Of a DNA stretch of 64,000 nucleotides, positions 42,270-51,044 are shown piece by piece (position 1 is the first letter of the stretch; each line of letters opens with the position of its first letter). The notes under the pieces are model-generated. The model worked only from the letters and a program-made list of their open reading frames with translations, made no database searches and was not told where the DNA came from. Both the position numbers and the translations under genes were made by a program. The stretch comes from Azospirillum soli (GTDB taxonomy: Bacteria; Pseudomonadota; Alphaproteobacteria; Azospirillales; Azospirillaceae): positions 62,001 through 126,000 of the forward strand of contig NZ_JAGINQ010000008.1 of assembly GCF_017876165.1 (NCBI RefSeq). Reading direction: 5' to 3'.

Positions 42270-43295
42270 ATGAAGACGATGAAGGCACTGCTGGCCGGTC
42301 TGGCGCTCGCGGCCATGGTTCTGCCCGGTGTTGCGGCGGCTGCCGACTACAAGGCCGAATACAAGCTCTCCACCGTGCTGGGCAAGCCGTTCCCCTGGGG
42401 CATCGGCGGCGACCGCTGGGCGGAGCTGGTGAAGGAAAAGACCAACGGCCGGATCAATGTGAAAATGTATCCGGGCTCGGCGCTGGTGAACGGCGACCAG
42501 ACCAAGGAATTCACGGCTCTGCGCCAGGGCGTCATCGACATGGCGGTCGGCTCGACCATCAACTGGTCGCCGCAGGTGAAGGAGCTGAACCTCTTCTCGC
42601 TGCCCTTCCTGATGCCCGACCACAAGGCCATGGACGCGCTGACCCAGGGTCCGGTCGGTAAGCAGCTGTTCGACCTGCTGTCCACCAAGGACGTGGTGCC
42701 GCTGGCCTGGGGCGAGAACGGCTTCCGCGAGGTTTCCAACTCCAAGCGCCCGATCCGCACGCCGGACGATCTGAAGGGCCTGAAGATCCGCGTCGTCGGT
42801 TCGCCGCTGTATCTCGACACCTTCACCGCGCTAGGCGCCAACCCGACGCAAATGAGCTGGGCCGACGCGCAGCCGGCGCTGTCCACCGGCGCCGTGGACG
42901 GGCAGGAGAACCCGGTGGGCGTCTTCGTCGCCGGCAAGCTGCCGACGCTCGGCCAGAAGCACCTGACGCTGTGGGGCTACGTCGCCGACCCGCTGATCTT
43001 CGTGGTCAACAAGGAGGTCTGGAACAGCTGGTCCAAGGAGGATCAGGAGGCCGTGCGCGCCGCCGCCGTCCAGGCCGCCGCCGAGGAGGTCGCCATCGCC
43101 CGCAAGGGCATCACGGCCGAGGACAACAGCCTGCTGAAGGACATCGCCGCCCAGGGCGTCGAGGTCGTGCAGCTGACCCCCGACCAGCAGAAGGCGTTCC
43201 AGAAGGCCACGCAGGCCGTCTACGACAAGTGGGCCAAGCAGATCGGCCCCGACCTCGTGAAGGCGGCCGAGACGTCCATCGCGAACCGCAAGTAA
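42270..43295 (+). CDS. dctP: TRAP transporter substrate-binding protein DctP
   Basis: A 341-residue periplasmic protein with a GGGAGGAAAGA ribosome site before ATG 42270 and a signal peptide cleaved after AAA before DYKAEY. It has the DctP pattern: GSALVNGDQTKEF, ALRQGVIDMAVGS, and LKGLKIRVVGSPLYLDTFTA with the ligand-binding Arg, then GAVDGQENP. It captures an organic acid or similar solute for the DctQM permease encoded next. The exact ligand cannot be read. A strong hairpin between dctP and dctQ may keep its message in excess. Confidence 0.93.
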   Translation: MKTMKALLAGLALAAMVLPGVAAAADYKAEYKLSTVLGKPFPWGIGGDRWAELVKEKTNGRINVKMYPGSALVNGDQTKEFTALRQGVIDMAVGSTINWSPQVKELNLFSLPFLMPDHKAMDALTQGPVGKQLFDLLSTKDVVPLAWGENGFREVSNSKRPIRTPDDLKGLKIRVVGSPLYLDTFTALGANPTQMSWADAQPALSTGAVDGQENPVGVFVAGKLPTLGQKHLTLWGYVADPLIFVVNKEVWNSWSKEDQEAVRAAAVQAAAEEVAIARKGITAEDNSLLKDIAAQGVEVVQLTPDQQKAFQKATQAVYDKWAKQIGPDLVKAAETSIANRK

Positions 43296-43309
43296 GCGAC
43301 GACCGGTGT

Positions 43310-43337
43310 TGCCCCCACCCCGCAAAGGTGGGGGCAA
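43310..43337 (+). repeat. Intercistronic hairpin between dctP and dctQ
   Basis: TTGCCCCCACC (43310-43320) is the exact complement of GGTGGGGGCAA (43327-43337), with a 6-nt loop and no T-run. The position between binding-protein and permease genes suits partial termination or 3'-end protection of the dctP mRNA. It shares GCCCCCACC with the palindromes at 55348 and 59483. Confidence 0.75.
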
Positions 43338-43362
43338 ACATGTTCCCCTTAGAGATTTCTCC

Positions 43363-43872
43363 ATGAGCACTGACCTCCTCGAAGCCGGCCTCGAAACGGC
43401 GCCGCCGGAAACCAAGGTGCCGGTGACGCTGGAACGCGCGCTGGCCGCCCTGTCCATGGCGGCGCTGTGCGTCATCACCTTCGCCAACGTCGTGGCGCGC
43501 TACCTGACCGACGTGTCGCTGGCCTTCACGGAGGAGTATTCGATCTTCCTCCTGGTCGTGATGACGCTGCTGGGGTCCTCCGTAGCGGCGGCCGCCGACC
43601 GGCACATCCGCATCACCTTCCTGGCCGACAAGCTGTCGCCGCCCGTCCGGCGGGTGACCGAGCTGGTGGCGTGGTCCGCCGCGCTGGTGATGTTCGGCTT
43701 CCTGGTCTGGTACGGCGGGCGGCTGACCTACGACCAGTGGCGGTTCGAGGAGACCTCGCCGGGGCTCGGCAACCCGCAATGGATCTACACGGTGTGGCTG
43801 CCGCTGCTGTCCTTGGTGGTGGCGCTGCGCGTCGTCGGGCGGATCATCCGCATCGCGCGGGGAAACGCCTGA
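43363..43872 (+). CDS. dctQ: TRAP transporter small permease DctQ
   Basis: A 169-residue inner-membrane protein with four hydrophobic segments and the DctQ signature (VVARYLTDVSLAFTEEYSIF, then DRHIRITFLADKL). It is the small membrane subunit that links the binding protein to DctM. Its TGA overlaps the dctM ATG (TGATG at 43870-43874). It starts 67 bp after dctP, beyond the hairpin at 43310. Confidence 0.92.
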   Translation: MSTDLLEAGLETAPPETKVPVTLERALAALSMAALCVITFANVVARYLTDVSLAFTEEYSIFLLVVMTLLGSSVAAAADRHIRITFLADKLSPPVRRVTELVAWSAALVMFGFLVWYGGRLTYDQWRFEETSPGLGNPQWIYTVWLPLLSLVVALRVVGRIIRIARGNA

Positions 43873-45155
43873 TGGCGATGACGATTCTGTTCGCCGGCTT
43901 CCTGCTGCTGATGCTGATCGGCGCGCCGCTGGCGGTGGCGCTGGGGCTGGCCGGGACGCTCGCCATTCTGGACGCGCAGCTCGGCATCCTGTCGGTGCCG
44001 ACCAACGTCTACGCCGGCATCGCCAAGTACCCGCTGCTGGCGATCCCCGTCTTCATCCTGGCCGGCCTGATTTTCGAACGGGCGGGCGTGGCGAAGCAGC
44101 TGGTCACCTTCGCCTCCTCCATCGTGGGGGCGAAGAACGGCGGCTTGGCCGTGGTGGCGATCCTGGTCTGCATGGTGATGGGCGGCATCTCCGGTTCCGG
44201 CCCCGCCGACGCGGCGGCGGTCGCCACGGTGATGCTTCCGTCCATGCACAAGGCCGGCTACCCGAAGGCCTTTTCGGCCAGCGTGATCGCCGCCGCCGCC
44301 GCGACGGCCATCCTGATCCCGCCCTCGGTCGCCTTCATCATCTACAGCGTGCTGGTGCCGCAGGCCTCCGTCCCGGCGCTGTTCGCGGCGGGGCTGATCC
44401 CCGGCCTTCTGGCCGGCCTGTCGCTGCTGGCCCCGACCATCTGGCTGTCGCGCAAGCACGGCTTCGGCATGCTCGACGCCGGACCGCGCCCACCCTTCTG
44501 GCGCAGCTTCCGGCAGGCGATCTGGGGCCTGCTCGCCCCGGTCATCATCCTGGGCGGCCTGCGCACCGGCGCCTTCACCCCGACCGAGGCGGCGGTGGTC
44601 GCCGTGTTCTACGGGCTGGCCGTGGGCGTCTTCGTCTACCGCACGCTGACCTGGCGCGGCATGTACGAGGTGCTGGCCGAGGCGGCGGAGATGTCGGCGG
44701 TGGTGCTGCTGATCATCGCCCTGTCCAGCGTCTTCGCCTGGGCGGGCAGCACGCTGGGCGCCTTCGACAAGGTCGCCGCCATGGCGATTCAGGCGACGGG
44801 CAGCGAGATCCTGGTGCTGCTCCTGCTGAACGTGGCGCTGCTGGGGCTGGGCATGCTGCTGGACGCGGTGTCGATCTTCCTGATCCTGCTGCCGCTGCTG
44901 ACGCCGATCATGACGGCGTTCAAGTGGGACCCGGTGTGGTTCGGCGTCATGCTGACCATGAATCTCGCCATCGGCCAGTTCACCCCGCCCATGGCCGTCA
45001 ACCTGATGGTGACCACGCGCGTGGCCGGCATCGCCATGGAATCGACCGTGAAGTGGGTGCTGTGGATGGTGCTGGCGATGCTGGGCGCGCTGGTGCTGGT
45101 GACCTTCATTCCCGAGCTGTCGCTCTGGCTGCCGCGCCGGCTGGGGTATCTCTAG
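43872..45155 (+). CDS. dctM: TRAP transporter large permease DctM
   Basis: A 427-residue inner-membrane protein with about 12 hydrophobic segments, of normal length. Family landmarks include IPVFILAGLIFERAGVA, GGISGSGPADAAAVATVM, IPPSVAFIIYSVL and QFTPPMAVNLMV. It drives sodium- or proton-coupled solute uptake with DctP and DctQ. Its TAG stop is the first three bases of a 15-bp inverted-repeat end (45153-45167), which is repeated at the stop of the convergent exporter gene. Confidence 0.95.
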   Translation: MAMTILFAGFLLLMLIGAPLAVALGLAGTLAILDAQLGILSVPTNVYAGIAKYPLLAIPVFILAGLIFERAGVAKQLVTFASSIVGAKNGGLAVVAILVCMVMGGISGSGPADAAAVATVMLPSMHKAGYPKAFSASVIAAAAATAILIPPSVAFIIYSVLVPQASVPALFAAGLIPGLLAGLSLLAPTIWLSRKHGFGMLDAGPRPPFWRSFRQAIWGLLAPVIILGGLRTGAFTPTEAAVVAVFYGLAVGVFVYRTLTWRGMYEVLAEAAEMSAVVLLIIALSSVFAWAGSTLGAFDKVAAMAIQATGSEILVLLLLNVALLGLGMLLDAVSIFLILLPLLTPIMTAFKWDPVWFGVMLTMNLAIGQFTPPMAVNLMVTTRVAGIAMESTVKWVLWMVLAMLGALVLVTFIPELSLWLPRRLGYL

Positions 45156-45446
45156 CACCACTCTGCCACTCCCATCTGCCGAGACAGGCTTAGCGGCTGC
45201 ATGCTGCCCCTCTCCCCTCGTGGGAGAGGGGTTGGGGTGAGGGGGCATGTCGTCCGGCAGGACGGGAAAAGAGGCTCAATCGCATGTGCGGCTTTGCCGC
45301 ATACCCCTCATCCCAACCCTCCTCCCGGCTCTCGGCGGCCACAGGCCGCCTGTCGCCGTCAACGCAAGTTCTGCTTGCGCGAGAGGTCGGGGAGAAGGGC
45401 TTTACGCCAGAACCGACCTCTCTTTGACAGCGGCAGAGTGGTGCTA
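45153..45446. repeat. 294-bp segment bounded by 15-bp inverted repeats
   Basis: TAGCACCACTCTGCC (45153-45167) recurs in inverted form as GGCAGAGTGGTGCTA (45432-45446), with further matches just inside. Each end supplies the TAG stop of the adjacent convergent gene. Inside are a hairpin CCCCTCTCCC/GGGAGAGGGG (45207-45231), a GGTTGGGGTGAGGGG / CCCCTCATCCCAACC inverted pair (45229-45245 and 45304-45319) and no coding frame. It resembles a small non-autonomous mobile or palindromic element. Confidence 0.75.
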
Positions 45447-46358
45447 ACCCCGCCGGCGGGTCGCCAGAACAATACCCACGGCGATCAGCGCGATGCCGAT
45501 GCCGTGATAGAGGTGGGGCTGCTCGCCGAGGAACAGGATGGCGAGCAGGCTCCCGAACACCGGGATCAGGTGGATGGCCAGCCCCGCCGTGTTGGCCCCC
45601 ACCAGCGCCACCGAGCGGTTGAAGCACAGGTAGGCCAGGATCGACGGGAACAGCGCCACATAGACGATGGCGCCAAGCGCGGTGGGGGTGAGCGGCATGG
45701 GCCGCCCGCCCACCGTCTCCCACACATAGAAGGGCAGCAGCATCAGCGCGCCCGCCGCGAAGGTGGCGACGATGAAACTGAGGCCGTGCACGTTGGGCCG
45801 GCGGCGCAGCAGCGCCGTGTAGGCGGCGTAGCAGAGCACCGCCGCGAAGATCCACAGATCGCCCGCGTTCAGTTGCAGCCCCAGCAGCACCGCCGGATCG
45901 CCGCGCGCGATCAGCGTCGTGGCGCCGGCCAGCGAGATGGCGATGCCCACGGCCTGAAGAGCGGAGACGCGGTCGCCGAACAGCGCGAGGCTCATCAGAA
46001 CGATCAGCACGGGCATGGAGGACTGCATCATCACCGCGTTCAGCGCCGTGGTGGTGTTCAGCCCGATGTAGAGGAAGGTGTTGAAGACGCCGATGCCCAG
46101 CACCGTTAGCAGCAGGACGATCTTCCACTGCCGCTTCAGGACGGGCGCATCGACGCGCAGGTGCCGCCACGCGAAGGGCAGGACCAGCAGCGCGCCCAGC
46201 GTCCAGCGCCAGAAGGCGAGGCCAACCGGCGGCACTTGGCCGGCCACGGCGCGGCCCAGGACGGCGTTGCTGGCCCAGAAGAGGGGCGGCAACATCATCA
46301 GGAGCCACGCCTGGTCGAACAGGCGGCGCCCCGCGGGTGCGGTGGCGTTCCCGCTCAT
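45444..46358 (-). CDS. EamA/DMT-family transporter
   Basis: A 304-residue inner-membrane protein with ten hydrophobic segments in two EamA repeats (about 15-150 and 165-300). Typical features are PPLFWASNAVLGR in helix 1, GLNTTTALNAVMMQSSMPVL, and GANTAGLAIHLIPVFGSLLA in the second repeat. Members export amino acids, metabolites or drugs; the substrate is unknown. Its stop lies in the right inverted repeat of the 45153-45446 segment, convergent with dctM. The small RG-rich protein gene ends 6 nt upstream of its start region on the same strand. Confidence 0.9.
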   Translation of the reverse strand: MSGNATAPAGRRLFDQAWLLMMLPPLFWASNAVLGRAVAGQVPPVGLAFWRWTLGALLVLPFAWRHLRVDAPVLKRQWKIVLLLTVLGIGVFNTFLYIGLNTTTALNAVMMQSSMPVLIVLMSLALFGDRVSALQAVGIAISLAGATTLIARGDPAVLLGLQLNAGDLWIFAAVLCYAAYTALLRRRPNVHGLSFIVATFAAGALMLLPFYVWETVGGRPMPLTPTALGAIVYVALFPSILAYLCFNRSVALVGANTAGLAIHLIPVFGSLLAILFLGEQPHLYHGIGIALIAVGIVLATRRRG

Positions 46359-46364
46359 GGACGG

Positions 46365-46709
46365 TCAGCCGCGCCGACGCGGGGAGGCGAAGGCCGGACG
46401 GCCCTGGTCGTCGCCGCGAGCGCCCTCACCGCGAGCGCCCTCGCCCCGAAACCCATCACGGCGCGGACCACGCGGGCCGTCGCCGCGCTCACCACGCTCG
46501 CCACGGCCTTCGCGGGGCGGCTTCGGAGGCTGGCGCATTTCCGCTTCCAACTCGCCGATGCGCTTGACCAGCGCCTCGCGGATCGCCGGAGCCGCGTGGG
46601 CCTTCAGGGTCGCGAGCTGGTCCTTCAGCTGCTGGAGCTGGAGTTGCTTCTGCTCCCGCGTGCGCTTGATGGCGACGTTGTCGGAATGCTGGCCGTCGAA
46701 GGCGCGCAT
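46365..46709 (-). CDS. Small coiled-coil protein with Arg/Gly-rich tail
   Basis: A 114-residue cytosolic protein from ATG 46709, with a GAGGA ribosome site 7 nt before it. Residues 12-60 (KRTREQKQLQLQQLKDQLAT, RIGELEAEMRQ) are strongly helical and likely coiled coil. The rest is a low-complexity Arg/Gly/Glu tail with repeated GERGERGD and RGEGARGEGARGD. Such tails often bind RNA; the function is unknown. It ends 6 nt before the EamA gene start, so the two may be cotranscribed. Confidence 0.7.
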   Translation of the reverse strand: MRAFDGQHSDNVAIKRTREQKQLQLQQLKDQLATLKAHAAPAIREALVKRIGELEAEMRQPPKPPREGRGERGERGDGPRGPRRDGFRGEGARGEGARGDDQGRPAFASPRRRG

Positions 46710-46924
46710 GGAATGGTCCTCGTTCAGAAAATACGAAACGCTGCCGCGGCCCCAAGGGGGCCCAGCCGAAGAGGGCGGATTATTGGAAGGGCATTCCCGC
46801 CAACGCAAGCCGGGAGTTTGGAGGGGCACCACGATAAACCGGTTGACGGCGCCCGCGCCTTGCATATGGACAGACCCCGGACGGCATCGCCGTCCGGGGC
46901 TTCAGGCCGGCCGGGGACGCCGCG

Positions 46925-49021
46925 TCAGGCGACCCGGATGCGCTCGATGAAAGACTGCACCTCGTTGCGCAGATGCTCCGCCTGCTCCGACAGGGTCCGG
47001 GAGGCTTGCAGCACGTCTTGCGCCATGTGGCCGGTCTCGCCGGACGCCTGGGTCACGCCCGTGATGTTGGCGGCGACGTCGCGCGTTCCCGCGGCGGCCT
47101 GCTGGATATTGCGCGAGATCTCGGTGGTGACGCTTCCCTGCTCGTTGGCGGTGGCGATCACCGCGGTCACGTTCCCGTTGATTGAGGTGATCATCCGCCC
47201 GATGTCGCGGATGGCCTCCACCGCCTGCCCCGTCACCTCCTGCATCTGCTGGATCTGAAGGCGGATGTCGTCCGTCGCCTTGGCGGTCTGGTCGGCCAGA
47301 TTCTTCACCTCCGACGCCACCACCGCGAAGCCCTTGCCGGCTTCCCCGGCGCGCGCCGCCTCGATGGTGGCGTTGAGTGCCAAAAGGTTGGTCTGGCTGG
47401 CGATCTGCTGGATGAAGCCAGTGACGTCGCCGATGCGCTGGGCGGCGGCGACGAGGCATTCGACCGTCTCGTTGGTGCGCGAGACCTGGGACGCGGCGGC
47501 GCTGGCGGTTTCCGCCGACACGTTGATCTGACGGGTGATCTCGTTGATCGAGGACACCAGACCGTCGGCGGCGTGGGCCACGTTCTGCACGTTGGTCGTC
47601 GCCTGTTCGGACGCCGCCGCGACGGCCATGGACTGCCGGCTGGTCTCCTCTGCGATGCCGGTCAGGGAGCAGGCGCTGGCCTCCAGCTGCGCCGCCCCGG
47701 TCGAAACGGCCGAGGCGATGCCCGACAGCGCGGTTTCAAAGGAGTCGGCGAGGCGCTCCATCTCCTCGTGGCGCTGCGCGACCGCCCGCAGCTCCTGCTG
47801 GTGCTTTTCCTGCTCCAGCTCGGTGACGTGGGCGAGGCTCCTCTGGAAGACCTGGAGCGCCCGGTTGACCTGCCCGATCTCGTCGCTCCGCTCGGTGCCG
47901 GCGATGGTCATCGAATAGTCGCCGGTGGCGAGCCGCTCGATGGCTGTGACGGTCGCGGCCAGCGGCCGGCGGACGACGATGACCCCGACGACGCTGAGAA
48001 GACCGGCGAGAACGGCCAGCGTCGCGATGCCGCCGGCCAGCGTCCATTTCTGGATCATCAGCGACGGCTCGTTGACCTTGTCCAGCGGAATGCTGGTCAG
48101 CATGCCCCACGGGGTGCCCGTCGTGCCGATGGCGATGGGGATGAGAAAGTTCTGGACCATCCCCCCGCCGGACATATCCCGGCTTTCGAACTCGCGGCGG
48201 GCTCCGCCCTTGATGTCCTCGACGATGGGGGCGAGCTGGCTGTCCACCGCGGCCACCGGCTTGCCGAGCACGCTGCGTTCGTGGAACGCCGCCCAGGCCC
48301 CGCGGTGGGAGATGAGCGAGATCCGCCCGGTCTCGAATGGACGGACCTTGTCCAGCCGTTCGGAGATGCGTTCGAGCGGCAGGCTGCTGCCGACGACGCC
48401 GACGACGCGGCGGTCCACGATGACCGGCGCCACCAGAGCGACCATCTCGACGGTCTTCTCGCCCACTTTGGCCGTGTAGGGTTCGGTGATCACCGGCTTG
48501 CGCGAGGTCTTCGCCCGCACATAGAACTCGGCGCCCGGCCCGTTCTCCTGCGGCTCCTCGAAGGCGCGCACCTTGATCTGCTTGTCCTCGCGGTACCATT
48601 GGGGCAGGAAGCGGCCCTTCTCGTTGCTGCCGACCTCGTCGCGGCTCTCGGTGTCGGGACCCAGCGCGTTCGGCTCGAAGGCGGCCCACAGGCTGAACAG
48701 CTCGGGGTCGCTTTCGAACAGAGCGCGCATGACGTCGTTGTAGGCCGTCCGGTCCGTGACCCAACTGCGGCGCATCATGCCGAAGGCGTTGGCCAACGCC
48801 TCGACGGTCGCCATCCCGCGATTGAGTTCTCCCCGGATCTCCGCGGCGTAATGCTCGCCGACCTCGCTGCTGTGACGCAGCGCCAGATCGCTGATGACGG
48901 CGTTGCTCGCGTTCGACAGCAGGGCGATCCCGCCGGCGAAGATGATCGTGAGCATGACGACGGCGTAGAGGATGAGTTTCCCCGTGAGGCTCTTCGCGCC
49001 GTTAAGAAGTCGGCCCACCAT
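46925..49021 (-). CDS. Methyl-accepting chemotaxis protein with dCache sensor
   Basis: A 698-residue chemoreceptor. TM1 (about 14-36) and TM2 (about 322-346) flank a large dCache-type periplasmic domain ([21 protein letters not shown] and ITEPYTA are typical). A HAMP domain follows (about 347-400, [20 protein letters not shown]). The signalling domain has the hairpin-tip motif [20 protein letters not shown] that contacts CheA and CheW. The C-terminus has no NWETF-like CheR/CheB tether. An AAAGGAT ribosome site precedes ATG 49021. dCache receptors of this kind commonly sense amino or organic acids. Confidence 0.95.
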   Translation of the reverse strand: MVGRLLNGAKSLTGKLILYAVVMLTIIFAGGIALLSNASNAVISDLALRHSSEVGEHYAAEIRGELNRGMATVEALANAFGMMRRSWVTDRTAYNDVMRALFESDPELFSLWAAFEPNALGPDTESRDEVGSNEKGRFLPQWYREDKQIKVRAFEEPQENGPGAEFYVRAKTSRKPVITEPYTAKVGEKTVEMVALVAPVIVDRRVVGVVGSSLPLERISERLDKVRPFETGRISLISHRGAWAAFHERSVLGKPVAAVDSQLAPIVEDIKGGARREFESRDMSGGGMVQNFLIPIAIGTTGTPWGMLTSIPLDKVNEPSLMIQKWTLAGGIATLAVLAGLLSVVGVIVVRRPLAATVTAIERLATGDYSMTIAGTERSDEIGQVNRALQVFQRSLAHVTELEQEKHQQELRAVAQRHEEMERLADSFETALSGIASAVSTGAAQLEASACSLTGIAEETSRQSMAVAAASEQATTNVQNVAHAADGLVSSINEITRQINVSAETASAAASQVSRTNETVECLVAAAQRIGDVTGFIQQIASQTNLLALNATIEAARAGEAGKGFAVVASEVKNLADQTAKATDDIRLQIQQMQEVTGQAVEAIRDIGRMITSINGNVTAVIATANEQGSVTTEISRNIQQAAAGTRDVAANITGVTQASGETGHMAQDVLQASRTLSEQAEHLRNEVQSFIERIRVA

Positions 49022-49124
49022 GGCGGCTATCCTTTCCCGTCCCGACGCGGTTCCATGCCGGTCGGCAGGCGATGTCTGGAAAAGCGCGGCGGGGCCGGCG
49101 AACCGGCCTCCGCCGGGCAAGGGA

Positions 49125-50360
49125 TCAGGGGCGCTGCATCGCGCAGCTCGCCTGCACCGGGTAGATGACCTCGTCGGCCGCGACCACCTTGACGGGCTTG
49201 AACCCCAGGTCCGTGCCGTCGACCGGGTACTTCACGCCCTTCTCGACGCGCGACACCACGACCGGCATGACCACCTGATGGTCTTCCTTGCGGACCGACA
49301 GGTCGCCGATGTCCGTCTTGTAGGTGGTGCCCTCCAGCGCCTGGGCGATCTGGGTCGCCTTGACCGGGCCACCGCCGAAGTTGACGGTTTCCAGCGCCTT
49401 GGTGAACATCTTCAGCGCGTTGACGGCGTTCGGTTCGACATAGACCGGGAAATGGCCGGTCGCCGCCTCGTACTCCTTGGCGAAGGTGCCGTCCGACAGC
49501 TCAATGTTGTAAGGGTGGGCGATGTAGTGGCCGAGCGCGACATCGCCGGCGTTGCTGATGTTGCCGACCTGGTCGAGGAAGGCGGTGCCGAAGCGAGTCT
49601 TCAGGCCGGCGTCGCCGGCCGCCTTCATCAACAGCAGCAGGTCGTTCGACCAGTTGCCGGTGATGACTGTGTCGGGCGTCGCCGCCTGGATCTTGGCGAC
49701 GAAGGGGGTGAAATCCTGGATGCGCGCGACGTCGTGCAGCACGGCCTCCACCACCTCGTAGCCGCCGGCCGGGGCGTTGGCCTTGGTGGCGGCCTCCATG
49801 TCCTTGCCCCAGGAATAGTTCTGGTTGATGGAGTAGACGCGCTTGCCGAGGGAGCCGTCCCCTTTCATGACCTTCACCAGGGCGCCGACGCGCATCGGCG
49901 CGGTGGTGGTGAAGCGGAAGGCATGGAAGTGGCATTTCTCGCCGGTCAGCTCCATCGCCTCGGCGCCGACGTTGAGGTAGATGACCTCCTTGCCCGGATT
50001 CTTTTCGTTGTGTTGGCGGATATCGTCCGAAAGCTGGGAAGCGATTGCCGAGGACGATGCCTGGATCACCACATGGACGCCCTCGGCCAAGGCCTGCTGG
50101 AACTTTTCCGAGGCGCCGGCCGGCCGGCCGCCGGAATTGTATTCGGTGACGACGACCTTCTCGCCGTTGAAGCCACCGCGGGCGTTCAGCGCGTCGAACA
50201 CGTAGCGGGCGGCGAACACGTATGGCCGGCCGGTCGATGCCTGGGCGCCCGACAGGCTCTCGATGACGGCGACGCGCAATGGCTCGGCCTGGGCGGTCGA
50301 GGACAGGAGGGCGAGCACGGCGGCGCTGGTGAAGGAAGCGAGAAAGGAACGCATGGGCAT
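49125..50360 (-). CDS. ABC transporter substrate-binding protein, branched-chain amino acid type
   Basis: A 411-residue periplasmic protein from ATG 50360, preceded by GAGGGGATCA. The signal peptide is cleaved after AQA before [13 protein letters not shown]. The Leu/Ile/Val-binding (periplasmic binding protein type I) fold is indicated by [54 protein letters not shown] and the C-terminal lobe. No LivHMGF permease or ATPase gene is adjacent, so it either serves a distant transporter or feeds ligands to the neighbouring chemoreceptor; the latter is inference from proximity. Confidence 0.9.
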   Translation of the reverse strand: MPMRSFLASFTSAAVLALLSSTAQAEPLRVAVIESLSGAQASTGRPYVFAARYVFDALNARGGFNGEKVVVTEYNSGGRPAGASEKFQQALAEGVHVVIQASSSAIASQLSDDIRQHNEKNPGKEVIYLNVGAEAMELTGEKCHFHAFRFTTTAPMRVGALVKVMKGDGSLGKRVYSINQNYSWGKDMEAATKANAPAGGYEVVEAVLHDVARIQDFTPFVAKIQAATPDTVITGNWSNDLLLLMKAAGDAGLKTRFGTAFLDQVGNISNAGDVALGHYIAHPYNIELSDGTFAKEYEAATGHFPVYVEPNAVNALKMFTKALETVNFGGGPVKATQIAQALEGTTYKTDIGDLSVRKEDHQVVMPVVVSRVEKGVKYPVDGTDLGFKPVKVVAADEVIYPVQASCAMQRP

Positions 50361-50861
50361 TGATCCCCTCAATGAGCTTTCAAAGTCTGGTTCACGATCG
50401 CGGGGCAACGCCGCCGCCATCGAATGCCTGGGAGCAGTGTCGGGGCTTGCGCCCGTCGGGGCGCACGGCGCGGGGAAAAGGCGGGGTCGCCGGTGCTGAA
50501 GGACGATGTCCGCCACACCTTCGACCACGATGCTCCAAACCCCGGAGAACACTGCGCGCGTGCTCTGCCGTCCTAGTGGTTGCTTAAGCGCTTTTGCTTG
50601 CCTCTTTGGATTATCATAATGCATAGATAATCAAACCCAGGAATGCGGCAAACCGACCCAAGTCTCTCAAAGATTGATGGTGTAGAAACGATTTGGGCCG
50701 TAAGGCGGCCGTTCTTTCGTCCGCGTGCAAAAGCGGATCGCATTTCGAGGGGAGGGAAGGCTTTTCGGCCAAAAGTCGGTGCATACCGACGCTTTGTCCA
50801 GTAGCCAGACCGGGAACAAACGGCCGGCCGAACTCTGACAGCACCCTGGGGCCAGACATGG
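50361..50861. other. Intergenic region without supported gene
   Basis: About 500 bp between the binding-protein start and the tRNA 3' side. It contains a moderately AT-rich stretch near 50575-50660 (TGGATTATCATAATGCATAG) that may hold the binding-protein promoter on the minus strand. Several short open frames exist on both strands, but none has a ribosome site together with good codon use. Confidence 0.4.
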
Positions 50862-50897
50862 AAAGGCCCCGGAAGGCGTTACCTTCCAGGGCCTTAG
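50862..50897 (-). terminator. Hairpin downstream of tRNA-Thr
   Basis: On the minus strand, AAGGCCCTGGAAGG pairs with CCTTCCGGGGCCTT around a short loop, starting 3 nt after the tRNA CCA end, and is followed by TCC rather than a long T-run. It probably ends or protects the tRNA precursor. Confidence 0.55.
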
Positions 50898-50899
50898 AG

Positions 50900-50974
<75 letters not shown>

Positions 50975-50990
50975 GTCGTCGTGGGCGCGG

Positions 50991-51019
50991 AACATAACCG
51001 CATGCCCCGCACCATGCAA
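50991..51019 (-). promoter_or_regulatory. Sigma70-like promoter for tRNA-Thr
   Basis: On the minus strand TTGCAT (51014-51019) and TATGTT (50991-50996) are separated by 17 bp. The predicted start of transcription is about 10 bp before the mature tRNA 5' end. It lies in the short gap after recQ. Confidence 0.75.
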
Positions 51020-51044
51020 GAGGACTTTTTTCGTTTTTGTACGA

